From JBEHWX01 sp048498995 (GTDB taxonomy: Bacteria; Bacteroidota; Ignavibacteria; OLB7), in contig JBEHWX010000009.1 in the NCBI GenBank assembly GCA_048498995.1, forward strand, positions 32,127-96,126: 64,000 bases of DNA. The letters run 5' to 3'. Below are positions 7,926 through 16,627 of this stretch, in pieces. The position numbers were made by a program, and so were the translations under genes. The notes beneath the pieces are model-generated. The model did no database searches. It was not told the DNA's origin and saw only the letters and a program-made list of their open reading frames with translations. Within the stretch, counting starts at the first letter, position 1. Every line of letters begins with the position of its first letter.

Positions 7926-8795
7926 ATGAAATCCGAGATCCTTCTTTCGATCCTCGTGGCGTTGATGGTCGTCGCGGCCACGTCGACCGCGCTCTTCCAC
8001 ACCACGCCGGAGCCGACCATCCCCTATGTCACCGTCCGCGGCGAGCACGCGGTGTTTCAGGGGAGCGGACTCTATCGCTGGGATCCGGTGGAGCTGGCGC
8101 GGGAGGGGATGCTCTGGGACGGCATCAACCTGGCGATCGCCGTTCCGCTGCTGGTGATCGCCACCGCGATGGCCGCGCGCGGCCGGCTGCGCGGACGGAT
8201 CATGCTCGCCGGACTCCTCGCGTACTTCTTCTACGTCTACCTCCAGTACGCGATGATGGTGGCGTTCAATCCCCTCTTCCTTCTCTACGTCGCGACCTTT
8301 GCCCTCAGCGGCGTGGCGCTCCTGATCACGATCGGACGGATCGACGTGGCGCGTCTGCCGGAGCATCTTTCCGAGCGCTTCCCGCGGAAGCTCTTCGTCG
8401 GCTTCTCCTTCACCTTTGCCGGGGCGCTGGTGCTCCTCTGGCTGGCGCGGATCATCCCGATCATGATCTCCGGCACCTTCCCTCCGGAGCTTGCCGGCCT
8501 CACGACGCTCGAGACACAGGCGATCGATCTCGGGATGCTCGTTCCCTTGGCGATCTCGGCCGGCGTGCTGCTTCATCGCGGCGCCCCCTGGGGCTACCTG
8601 CTCTCCGGTCTGGTGCTGATGTTCGGCGTGATGATGTTCATCTCCATTCCGGTCTGGATCGTCGTTCCCCTCCTCCGCCGGGGTGAGATGAACCTGGTCG
8701 AGAGCGCTCCCTTCCTGATCCTCTCGATCGTCGGGATGGCGCTCGCGTGGATCTTCCTCCGGAGCGTGCGGGAGGAGACGCCGGCCGTGGCCTGA
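7926..8795 (+). CDS. Polytopic membrane protein of unknown function
   Basis: A 289-residue integral membrane protein. Hydrophobic segments occur at roughly residues 5-25, 68-86, 95-122, 122-138, 155-180, 195-215, 222-250 and 260-280, suggesting about seven or eight transmembrane helices. Between the first two is a soluble loop of about 40 residues (TVRGEHAVFQGSGLYRWDP). I do not recognise the family. No charged motif inside the helices points to a specific transport or enzymatic activity. The start at 7926 is preceded by an A/G-rich stretch in a long gap. The gene stands alone between divergent and co-directional neighbours. Confidence 0.75.
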   Translation: MKSEILLSILVALMVVAATSTALFHTTPEPTIPYVTVRGEHAVFQGSGLYRWDPVELAREGMLWDGINLAIAVPLLVIATAMAARGRLRGRIMLAGLLAYFFYVYLQYAMMVAFNPLFLLYVATFALSGVALLITIGRIDVARLPEHLSERFPRKLFVGFSFTFAGALVLLWLARIIPIMISGTFPPELAGLTTLETQAIDLGMLVPLAISAGVLLHRGAPWGYLLSGLVLMFGVMMFISIPVWIVVPLLRRGEMNLVESAPFLILSIVGMALAWIFLRSVREETPAVA

Positions 8796-9042
8796 TCGAG
8801 GCCGCGCGGAAGCCTCGATGCCCGCTTCTTCGTGTCGATACGCGAGTGTCGATGCGTGTCGGTGCGCCGCTCCGCCAGCGTGTGACGAATCGGCGAGCGT
8901 ACGTCCATGGTACGGGGCGACCTTACCCATGGTGAGACTGCCCCGTATCCTTTTCGGTGAATCGCGTGTTGTTTCGGAAGAGTCCGCCGGCGATGCTCCG
9001 AGTTCCGGCATAACGCTCGACACGCAACGCCTGAACATCCCC

Positions 9043-11517
9043 ATGACGCCCATGTACGCTCGTATACCTCTCCTCCTCTTGGCCGCCGTCCTCCTGGCCC
9101 TGGTGGCCGCTCCGCGCGCATCGGCGCAGCAGATCTGGTGGCGCTGGCAGCACCCGACGCCGATCGGCGGCTTCCTGAGCGATGTCGCCCTCCTTCCCTC
9201 CGGTGCCGCCGTGGCCGTGGGACAGAGCGGCGCCATCATCCGCTCCACCGATGCCGGCGCAAGCTGGACCCAGATACCCCAGACCGATGCCTCCACCATC
9301 GTCACGCTCGCCTTCCGCGATGAGCTTACCGGCCTGGCGGCCGACGACAACGGCTGGATTCACGGCACGACCGACGGCGGCAAGAGCTGGCGCATCATCG
9401 GCGGCGATGGCGCCACGATAGTGTACGCGCTGACGTTCGTTACCGGGAACGTTGTCGTCGCCGTCGGCGTGAGCTCGGGCACGGGGCAGGGAGCGACACT
9501 CAGGAGCAGCGATGGCGGCCGCACCTGGTTGATCGAGGGGGCGCCGGTGGGAGGGCCGCTCTTCGGCGTGACCTCCGTCGACGAGAGCCACCTCTGGGCC
9601 GTCGGCAGCGGGAGCGCCATCCTCGCAAGCCGCGACGGCGGCCTCACCTGGCGACCCCAGTCGGATCCGAGCGATATGAACGCTCTGTACAGCGTGGACT
9701 TCGTCGACACGCTCGTCGGCGTGGCGGCCGGCGGTATCGGGATCGCTCTCCGGACGACCAACGGCGGCGACACCTGGACCAGGCTCCCGCTCGATGGGGG
9801 CGGGTTTCCGTTCCACTCCGTCTCCTTCGGCGATGCTCGCAACGGCATCATCATCGGCAATGGCAACGGCAACGGCAACGGGTTCGGATACCGGAGTACC
9901 GATGGTGGCGCCACATGGTCCGCGATGACTGTGCCGCCAGGCATTGCCCGCGGTCGCCTCGGAGATAACGGCGCCGGCCTCATGGTCGGAATCTCCGGCG
10001 CGGTCTATCGGACCACTAACGGCGGAGAAACCTGGCGGTCGCCGTCCCGGTTCATCACGTGGGAGTTCCTTACGGACGTCGCGTTCGCCGACAGTGCGCA
10101 TGGCCTCGCGGTCGGAGATCGCGGCGTGATGATGCGAACCTCGGATGCCGGCGCGACCTGGACCCGCGACACCGTCGACAAGAGCGTGGGCATGTTCACC
10201 TCGATCGCCTTTGGAGATCCGCTGCACGCGGTGGCCTCCACCCGGGAAAACAGGCTCTTCGCGACGACCGACGGCGGCATCACCTGGAGCTTCTGGAAGC
10301 CGGCCAAACCGGTGGGACGGACCCGGGCGGTCGAGATGAAGGGCGCATCGCATGCGTGGGCTGTCGGCGATGACGGGCTGATCCGCGCCACCACCGACGG
10401 CGGCGCCACGTGGCACGATCAGACCGGCACAACCAGAACCCTCTCCCATGTCGACTTTTACGATGAGACGCAGGGATTCGCGCTCGGCGCCGACATTCTG
10501 CTCTCCACCACCGACGGCGGCCAAGCGTGGACTTCACATGAGCTTCCACTCTCTCATCAGGGCGTGGCGGCGCTCGCCATCTCGACCGTGGGGAGCGGCG
10601 AGTGCTACATCGCATTGAGCAATGGCGATCTGGCGCATACCACGAATGCCGGCACCACGTGGAAGATGACGCCGTTGCCGCGATGCGAATCCGCGATCAC
10701 TATACAGTTCATCGACAGGAATGAAGGATGGGCCGCCTTTGGCAACGCGTCCATCTACCATACGACCGATGGCGGAGCCACGTGGCGCTACGAGCCGGGC
10801 ATGATGATTCCGACCGAGGGGGAGGGGGGCGCGTCGATCTTCTTCACCGACTCCCGCAACGGCACGCTGGTGGGAAAGGATGGGGCGATCCTCCGCTATG
10901 TTCCCGATCAGGAGCACGCGATGTCCCGTCCGGTGCCGCTCGCGCCACGCTGCGGTACCGAACATGTGTACGGGGGATTGGAGTTTCAGTGGGCATCCGT
11001 TCCCGGCGCCACCGGCTACCGGTTGCAGGTGTCGACGGGTGAGAATTTCGGCATGTCGCGGCTGCCGTTCGTCGTCGATCGATCGGATCTGAGCGATACC
11101 ATGGTCTACCAGCCGATATCGTTGATCCCCGGCGCCGTCTACTTCTGGCGCGTGGCGGCCCTGTTCGGGGATGCGATGAGCGGATGGTCGGAGCCCTGCA
11201 CGTTCACCGCCGCCGAGGAAGATGGTGTTCCCCGCGAGATGCCGGAGCGTCCGCTCTCCTTCTGGCTGTCGGAGCCGCGTCCGAACCCGGCCTCCGGGAG
11301 CGCGACGGTGCTTCTCCATCTGGAGCGCGCCGGGCGCATCCGACTGTCGCTGCACGACCTGGCCGGCCGGGAGCTTCGGGTGCTCGGCGAGGAGACGATG
11401 GAGGCGGGAGATCGCGTGGTGCGGGTGGAGACCGGCGCGTTGAGCAACGGCGCGTACCTATTGCGCGCCTCGGGCGCCGAGGGGAGCGTGGAGCGGGTGA
11501 TGCTGGTGCGTCGATGA
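9043..11517 (+). CDS. Secreted Asp-box beta-propeller protein with C-terminal sorting domain
   Basis: A protein of about 824 residues. It begins with a signal peptide (MTPMYARIPLLLLAAVLLAL, cleavage near ASA-Q). Thirteen copies of the motif S/T-T-D/N-G-G-x-T-W follow, spaced by 40-50 residues, typical of YCF48/sialidase-like Asp-box beta-propellers. Next comes a fibronectin-III-like domain (WASVPGATGYRLQVS ... YFWRVAALFGD). The last 80 or so residues start RPNPASGSATV and end VERVMLVRR, matching the type A sorting domain of the type IX secretion system (NP..G, DLAGRE, LSNGAYLLR). It is therefore probably exported and cell-surface attached. A GNGNGNGNGFG insert lies in the propeller. The ATG at 9052 is an alternative start. 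Confidence 0.88.
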   Translation: MTPMYARIPLLLLAAVLLALVAAPRASAQQIWWRWQHPTPIGGFLSDVALLPSGAAVAVGQSGAIIRSTDAGASWTQIPQTDASTIVTLAFRDELTGLAADDNGWIHGTTDGGKSWRIIGGDGATIVYALTFVTGNVVVAVGVSSGTGQGATLRSSDGGRTWLIEGAPVGGPLFGVTSVDESHLWAVGSGSAILASRDGGLTWRPQSDPSDMNALYSVDFVDTLVGVAAGGIGIALRTTNGGDTWTRLPLDGGGFPFHSVSFGDARNGIIIGNGNGNGNGFGYRSTDGGATWSAMTVPPGIARGRLGDNGAGLMVGISGAVYRTTNGGETWRSPSRFITWEFLTDVAFADSAHGLAVGDRGVMMRTSDAGATWTRDTVDKSVGMFTSIAFGDPLHAVASTRENRLFATTDGGITWSFWKPAKPVGRTRAVEMKGASHAWAVGDDGLIRATTDGGATWHDQTGTTRTLSHVDFYDETQGFALGADILLSTTDGGQAWTSHELPLSHQGVAALAISTVGSGECYIALSNGDLAHTTNAGTTWKMTPLPRCESAITIQFIDRNEGWAAFGNASIYHTTDGGATWRYEPGMMIPTEGEGGASIFFTDSRNGTLVGKDGAILRYVPDQEHAMSRPVPLAPRCGTEHVYGGLEFQWASVPGATGYRLQVSTGENFGMSRLPFVVDRSDLSDTMVYQPISLIPGAVYFWRVAALFGDAMSGWSEPCTFTAAEEDGVPREMPERPLSFWLSEPRPNPASGSATVLLHLERAGRIRLSLHDLAGRELRVLGEETMEAGDRVVRVETGALSNGAYLLRASGAEGSVERVMLVRR

Positions 11518-11685
11518 TTTTCCGTCGTGCCATGACGACCCCGGTCTCGGCAACGAGGCTGGGGTCGCGCACCGTCCGCGGGCGGCGGCGGAGTGTGACG
11601 CACGGGGGCGCTTCGGCCGGCCATGCGTGGCGATCACTACGGGAGAGTTGGAGAGGCATTGGCGCGTGGTGACTATCTCTACAAC

Positions 11686-11719
11686 GAACAACGCCGGTCG
11701 GAATCGACCGGCGTTGTTC
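11686..11719. terminator. Bidirectional hairpin between convergent genes
   Basis: A 15-bp perfect stem (11686-11700 with 11705-11719), loop GAAT. It lies between the plus-strand propeller gene and the minus-strand RRM gene and could end both. T tracts are weak on either side. Confidence 0.7.
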
Positions 11720-11757
11720 ACGTTGTTCATCGGGCCATGCGAGGCATGGCGTGAGGC

Positions 11758-12111
11758 TTAGTAGCCCCTGCGTCCGCCGCCGCCGCCGTAGCCACCGCCA
11801 CGGTTGCCGCCGCCGCCGTAACCGCCACGGCTGCCGCCGCCGAAGCCGCCACCACTACGCTCCTCGCGCGGACGAGCCTCGTTGACGGTGAGCCTGCGGC
11901 CACCGACCTCGACATCGCTCATGTTCTGGATCGCGGCCTCTCCCTCCGAGCGGGACGACATTTCGACGAAGCCGAAGCCCTTCGAACGTCCGGTATCGCG
12001 ATCGGTGATGACCGTCGCGGACTCAACCGTTCCCCAGGGGGCGAACATATCGCTCAGATCCTGGTTGGAGGTATCATACGAGAGATTACCGACATACAAT
12101 TTCATCGACAT
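11758..12111 (-). CDS. RRM-type RNA-binding protein with glycine-rich tail, paralogue 2
   Basis: A 117-residue protein with RNP2 (LYVGNL, 5-10), RNP1 (KGFGFVEM, 44-51) and a Gly/Arg/Tyr tail from about residue 85. It is clearly paralogous to the protein at 6240-6629; the RRM differs mainly at residues 12-30 and 52-75. The promoter-proximal regions are also related. The likely role is RNA chaperone or translation modulator, as for bacterial cold-inducible RRM proteins, which is family knowledge rather than something shown here. The start ATG at 12111 matches the paralogue. The two genes are 5 kb apart with unrelated genes between them. Confidence 0.92.
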   Translation of the reverse strand: MSMKLYVGNLSYDTSNQDLSDMFAPWGTVESATVITDRDTGRSKGFGFVEMSSRSEGEAAIQNMSDVEVGGRRLTVNEARPREERSGGGFGGGSRGGYGGGGNRGGGYGGGGGRRGY

Positions 12112-12320
12112 AACAGATTTCCTCTCCGGATGGAGAAAAAGAGAAGCAAGAACTTGATGCGCTTCGTCAGACAGTGGTAGCGAAGTATCGGGTTCCGGTG
12201 CTCTTGCGAGCCGCTTCGAATTGCGAACGTCCTCTTCCGTCCACCACCGTCCGTACTGATCGATCCGATCATAACGGCACTGCCAATTGAGCCTGGAGAG
12301 GAATGACTAAGGAGCATGAT
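12112..12320 (-). promoter_or_regulatory. Conserved leader/promoter of RRM gene, copy 2
   Basis: It shares blocks with the leader at 6630-6845: CCGGATGG (12126-12133), GATGCGCTTCG (12156-12166), GTGGTAGCGAAGT (12174-12186) and GGCACTGCCAAT (12276-12287), in the same order and with nearly the same spacing. A perfect small palindrome (TGATCG, loop ATC, CGATCA at 12257-12271) takes the place of the larger hairpin seen in copy 1. Confidence 0.6.
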
Positions 12321-12739
12321 AAGCCTATTCCCGGGAGTATCCTAGAGAAAAATCATACACCGGCGATTTCAGGGCAAATGAGTGCATCTCGATCGCCTGA
12401 TCCCCATGCTCGCAGGCTACGCGACGCTACCGGTAAGGTGCGCCTGCCATCGTGTCGTCAATCCCTCATGAACGAGCACGCGCTCCGCGGATGCCGATTT
12501 CGTCTTCCGGCCAGAGCGAACGATGGATGCGGGATTATCGCGACGTGACGGCCCGGGAGCGATCCATCGGACCGTGTCGTGATGCGGTGCCCGATACCGG
12601 TCGAACCCCGCTACTGTCCCTGATCCCGGTATGGAGATGCGACGAGAAGGGGCTCCGCCACGACTGTTGCTTCATTCAGACCACGTGGACATTGGCGCCG
12701 CATCTTGTATGTTCATCGGCACATTCAGGACTTCTCCGT
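12321..12739. other. Intergenic region upstream of SWIM gene
   Basis: No gene is supported. The SWIM frame is open upstream to 12452, but that part lacks coding character. It presumably contains divergent promoters. Confidence 0.4.
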
Positions 12740-14557
12740 ATGCCGAAGAAATCATCCGATCCCGCTCCTCCGCTCCCCGGCCTCACCGTCGATGACATCT
12801 CGCTGATGGCTGATTCGAAAACCTTTCAGCGTGGAGATCGTTACTGGCGCGACGGCGCGGTCGGATCCATCATCGACGACCGTGGCCGCGTGATGGCGAC
12901 CGTCGAGGGAACCCGACGGTATCGAGTCGAACTGATGATGCGGAATGGCGGGCTCGACTTTTCCTGTACCTGTCCGGTTGGTGATGAGGGAGAGTTCTGC
13001 AAGCATTGCGTTGCCACCGCCCTTGCATGCGTCAACGGGGATTCCCCCTCCTCGTCCCGAAAGAGACGGGCTTCGGTCATATCCACGACGGCGTTGGCCG
13101 AAGGGCTTGCGCGCGTGGCGAAGGAAGACCTGGTGAACCTTCTGGTTCAACGGGCGGTGAAGGATGAATCGCTCCGTGCCGCGGTTGGCCGTCTGATCGA
13201 CAGCGCTTCGGGCAGGCCCGTCGACACCACCCCCTATCGTCGGATGATCGACCGGGTCCTGAGGACCGGCAACCGCGATTATTTCGAGTCGCGCGATCTG
13301 GCCGACGCGATGCGGGAGGTGATCGATGCCATCGGTGAAGCTCTTACCGATCCGGCTTCGGCCGCGGCGATGATTCCCCTCATCGAACATGCCGTGGTTA
13401 AAAGCGAAAAGCTCCTGACCCTCACCGACGATTCCGACGGTGAAATTTCCGACGCGATTCATGGCATGGCAGACCTTCACGCGAAGGCCTGCGAGCTGGC
13501 GCGCCCCGATCCATCGGCGCTGGCCGAGCGTCTGTTCGTGCTCGCGCGTCAGGGGGAGTCGGAGGCCTTTCTCGACGCCTATCCCCGGTACGCCGATATC
13601 CTGGGAGCGGTCGGGCGATCACGATTCCGCGAGATCGCCGAAAGTGAGTGGAAGAAGGTGAAGGGGGCGCGCTCAACTAGTGTGTTCGGATTCGATCTGG
13701 ATAGATCGACGCTGACGTATGTGATGGAGAGCATCGGAAAGAAGGATCGCGATACGGATTTCCTGGTGTCGGTGATGAAGAAGGATCTCACCTATCCGTT
13801 CAGATACGTGGAGATAGCGCAGGTGCTTCTCGACGCCGGACGCGCCGATGAGGCGCTCGAATGGGCCGAAAAGGGAGCCGGGAAATTCCGCGCAAATCCC
13901 GACTCCCGACTGACCACGCTTCTCGTTCAGGAATACGCGCGCCGGGGTAGAACGCAGGCCGCGCTGGATGAGGCGTGGAATCTCTTCGCGGCGCAACCGA
14001 GCGTCGAAGCCTTCCGGCTTCTGAAGAAGCAGGCCGAGATCCTCAATGTCTGGAAGGAGTGGCGCGCCAAGGCCGTCGGGCTGCTCGATGATCTGAGTCA
14101 AAAGGAAGGTACCGCGAGGCACGGTGCCTTCTACCCCTACGTCGATACTTCCACCACGCTGGTGGAGATCCTGCTCGACGATGATGATCCCGACGGGGCT
14201 TGGCGTGCCGCGATCACCCATGGATGCCGTAACGATCTCTGGCTCCGACTGGCCGACGCACGCGCCGCCGGACATCCGGAGGATGCGCTGGCGATCTACC
14301 GAGCCCGGATTGAAGAGGCAGCGAGCGGAGTCGGTCGTCAGGGGTACGAGCGGATCGTGGACCTTCTCGGCCGGATGGAACGGATCATGCTTCGCGAAGG
14401 ACGGGAGGAGGAGTTTGCCGATGAAGTGCGACGGCTCCGGGAGATGTGGAAGCGGCGGAGAACGTTCGTGGCGATGCTGGATGAGAAGTTCCCGGCCACT
14501 GGAGACAAAGCGGCGGCCGAGGTCCCTCCTCCCCTGCCGAAGCGGCGTCGCGGGTGA
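12740..14557 (+). CDS. SWIM zinc-finger protein
   Basis: A 605-residue cytosolic protein. The SWIM zinc-finger (CxCx8CxH) is at residues 76-89 (CTCPVG...FCKHC), preceded by the usual strands (RGDRYWRDGAVGSI, YRVELM). After it comes a long, mostly alpha-helical region with TPR-like features (AQVLLDAGRADEALEWAEKGA, ALDEAWNLFAAQPSVEAF) up to a basic C-terminus. SWIM fingers bind DNA or proteins; stand-alone bacterial members of this size are of unknown function. The start at 12740 (MPKKSSDPAPPLPG) is chosen because the consensus N-terminus begins a few residues before the SWIM block. The next gene starts about 100 bases downstream. Confidence 0.88.
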   Translation: MPKKSSDPAPPLPGLTVDDISLMADSKTFQRGDRYWRDGAVGSIIDDRGRVMATVEGTRRYRVELMMRNGGLDFSCTCPVGDEGEFCKHCVATALACVNGDSPSSSRKRRASVISTTALAEGLARVAKEDLVNLLVQRAVKDESLRAAVGRLIDSASGRPVDTTPYRRMIDRVLRTGNRDYFESRDLADAMREVIDAIGEALTDPASAAAMIPLIEHAVVKSEKLLTLTDDSDGEISDAIHGMADLHAKACELARPDPSALAERLFVLARQGESEAFLDAYPRYADILGAVGRSRFREIAESEWKKVKGARSTSVFGFDLDRSTLTYVMESIGKKDRDTDFLVSVMKKDLTYPFRYVEIAQVLLDAGRADEALEWAEKGAGKFRANPDSRLTTLLVQEYARRGRTQAALDEAWNLFAAQPSVEAFRLLKKQAEILNVWKEWRAKAVGLLDDLSQKEGTARHGAFYPYVDTSTTLVEILLDDDDPDGAWRAAITHGCRNDLWLRLADARAAGHPEDALAIYRARIEEAASGVGRQGYERIVDLLGRMERIMLREGREEEFADEVRRLREMWKRRRTFVAMLDEKFPATGDKAAAEVPPPLPKRRRG

Positions 14558-14661
14558 TGCGCGTGGAATGGATCTCCGTCTCCGATTTGCTCTTGATGAC
14601 GTGCGGCGTTCTCTCATTGAAAAGGCTCGAGGCGCATCTTCGATCATCCACACGGATCCTC

Positions 14662-15237
14662 ATGCCTTGCCGGGGCGTACTTCCCCTTCTCCTCGCATCG
14701 CTGCTTGCCGGCTGCGGCGCGCTCTTCCGCCCCGCCGCGACGATCGATCCATGGGATATCACCACCGTGGTCGATCCGCAGGGAACCTACCTCTCGGTCG
14801 GCGACAGCGTATTGATGCCGATGCGATCCTGTTGGGGTGTTCGCTTCCTCGATATCACGTTCGTCGGTGTCGATATGCGGGACGACGGGCAGTGGCGGAT
14901 CACCGGCTGCGTGGATGACGGCGCGACTCAGCGCCCCTGCTCCGGCGTCCGCGTGGCGATCGCCGAAAGCTCGACGATCTACGCGCATTTCGTTACTCCC
15001 CCCGACTCGCTCGAACGTTCTCTCGAGCCGGCCTCCGACGACGGCCGGCCGATCGGCGCGCGGGAGACCGAAGAGCCGATTCCGCTCCGCCATCTGCTTC
15101 CGACCGCCCGCGTCGCGACCGACAGCAACGGCACGTTCACGATCATCGGCACGGTGACGCCCGGATCGATCCTGGTAATCGGCGGCGGCGCTGATCTGAC
15201 GCAGGTCTTCGAGATCGGACGCTTGATGCGGGAGTGA
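14662..15237 (+). CDS. Lipoprotein of unknown function
   Basis: A 191-residue protein with a type II signal peptide: MPCRGVLPLLLASLLAGC, lipobox L-A-G-C with the acylated Cys at residue 18. The mature part begins with strands, and the block VRVAIAESSTI and the repeated TIIGTVTPGSILVIG are like carboxypeptidase-regulatory or Big-type beta-sandwich domains. It would be anchored to the inner or outer membrane. The start at 14662 is preferred over 14554 because the lipobox is then at the proper distance. The gene follows the SWIM gene by about 105 bases and may share its transcript. Confidence 0.72.
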   Translation: MPCRGVLPLLLASLLAGCGALFRPAATIDPWDITTVVDPQGTYLSVGDSVLMPMRSCWGVRFLDITFVGVDMRDDGQWRITGCVDDGATQRPCSGVRVAIAESSTIYAHFVTPPDSLERSLEPASDDGRPIGARETEEPIPLRHLLPTARVATDSNGTFTIIGTVTPGSILVIGGGADLTQVFEIGRLMRE

Positions 15238-15282
15238 GGTTATCCCTGACACATGCGTCGGCTCTGAACCTTCGACCTGAGT

Positions 15283-15306
15283 GAAGAGCGCACCGCGCGG
15301 TGCTTC
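15283..15306. terminator. Short bidirectional hairpin between convergent genes
   Basis: GCACCG, loop CG, CGGTGC at 15290-15303, partly extended by GAAG and TTC. It lies between the lipoprotein stop and the convergent gene at 15311. Confidence 0.4.
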
Positions 15307-15310
15307 GGCA

Positions 15311-16384
15311 TCAATACATGCCGGTGAGGATCTTCTCCCGAATCCGCGTGAATCGCCGCCGCCAGACATCGTATGGAAGCTCGGTCTGGTCTGACCAGAC
15401 ATGATTCATGTCGCGCACCATGCCGTTGATGACCGGCAACGCGTTGTACGATGCGTCGAGCTGGAGCAGGTTGTGAAAGAAGTCCGCGGTCGAATCGTAC
15501 AGATGCTCATCGAGCCCGATGAAGACGATCGCCTCCTGACCGGCTTGAAGGCGGAAGCCACCATCATGCGCAAGGAACGCGGAATCCTTCAACGGGTAGA
15601 GAATGGGCTCGGACTGATTGCCGGTGAGATAGTTGCCCGCATACCACTCCACATCGAAGCATGGCGCGCTTCCTTGTCGCGTCGATCCATGAGAGCCTCC
15701 TCTGTAGGCGAGCCGTGGCTCACACGCCCGGAACGCCTTTCCCTTCAGCGTATCGAGCACGGTGACTCGGGCGCGGCAAACGTAAGGTGATGTCGGGCTT
15801 GGCACCGGCTTGCCCAGCATCGAGTCGATGCTCACGACATGGACGCGGAGTATGTAATCCGGATAGAGCGCGGAATACAGGGCGAGCCGATCCGCTGAGC
15901 CTGACGCCGCGCGTAGCATGGCCTCCTTCAGTTCCTCCACGATCCTGCTCATGTTGGCCGTGTAGCGCCGTCCCGACTTCAGGTTGATCTCGGCGAGGTA
16001 CTGATGGAAGATGATCGGGTTGTACTCCGTAAGACGGTAGAGATCCCGGAGCATCCCCCTCAATGTGTCGTTCATCGCTTTCCATCCCTCCACCCTCCGA
16101 AGCGTCAGCCTCGTGGTATCGAACCGGGCGATCGAGTCGAGATGACGATAGGCTGCGCGTACATCAGGTGGCATCGAGGCATCGATCGGCGGCAGCCGCC
16201 TGATGATCGGGTACCGTGTCTGGTACATGCCGGTGGTGCTATCGTGCCAGAGCCGCAGCCGCATGAAGGCATCCTTGTTCAGCCCCCGCACGCCGGACTC
16301 GCTCTGAGCCCACGCAGCGGTGGAGGCGGCTGCCAGCAGTGCGAGCGCTGCCACCATGAGTGCTCCGCATGGTCGGTAACTCAT
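15311..16384 (-). CDS. Secreted protein of unknown function, 357 aa
   Basis: An exported protein whose family I do not recognise. Residues 1-26 form a signal peptide ending AAWA-Q. The mature part has a helical first half (RAAYRHLDSIARFDTTRL; VEELKEAMLRAASGS) and a strand-rich second half containing RARVTVLDTLKGKAF and QEAIVFIGLDEHLYD, which looks like a small beta-barrel such as those in NTR/TIMP-like modules. That resemblance is an impression, not an identification. Two Cys (in CEPRL and PCFDV) could form a disulfide. It is the last gene before an AT-rich segment with a foreign-looking defence gene. Confidence 0.7.
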   Translation of the reverse strand: MSYRPCGALMVAALALLAAASTAAWAQSESGVRGLNKDAFMRLRLWHDSTTGMYQTRYPIIRRLPPIDASMPPDVRAAYRHLDSIARFDTTRLTLRRVEGWKAMNDTLRGMLRDLYRLTEYNPIIFHQYLAEINLKSGRRYTANMSRIVEELKEAMLRAASGSADRLALYSALYPDYILRVHVVSIDSMLGKPVPSPTSPYVCRARVTVLDTLKGKAFRACEPRLAYRGGSHGSTRQGSAPCFDVEWYAGNYLTGNQSEPILYPLKDSAFLAHDGGFRLQAGQEAIVFIGLDEHLYDSTADFFHNLLQLDASYNALPVINGMVRDMNHVWSDQTELPYDVWRRRFTRIREKILTGMY

Positions 16385-16627
16385 TGCTGCGCTGTGTTTG
16401 TGTCCACTATGTCGGCGTTGCCGTCATTATTTCGATCAATAATCGCTTCCCAGAGTCAGTTAGACTCGGAGTAAGCCTGCTCTGATGCGAAGTTGCAAGC
16501 GCATCGCTGGATTACATTAGTGTTCTGCCTACAGGATGTTTGATCACAGCCTCGCTGAACGTAGTAGATGAGCCGCATTTATGGAAGATGATGGAACTGT
16601 CTATTAGCTTGATGTGCTAAATGCGCT
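16385..16627. other. AT-rich junction next to defence gene
   Basis: About 240 bases, clearly AT-richer than sequence to the left. No gene is seen. It marks the left edge of the compositionally distinct island that extends to about 18430. Confidence 0.5.

Noticed and set aside
7698..9350. 550-codon minus-strand frame across the membrane protein and propeller 5' end
   Set aside because: It overlaps two well-supported plus-strand genes and its His/Arg/Glu-rich composition is typical of antisense frames in GC-rich DNA.
8923..10524. 533-codon minus-strand frame opposite the propeller gene
   Set aside because: The propeller repeats and sorting domain on the plus strand are unambiguous; the antisense product has no domain.
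12452..12739. Upstream extension of the SWIM protein
   Set aside because: Composition is not coding-like and the family N-terminus fits the ATG at 12740.
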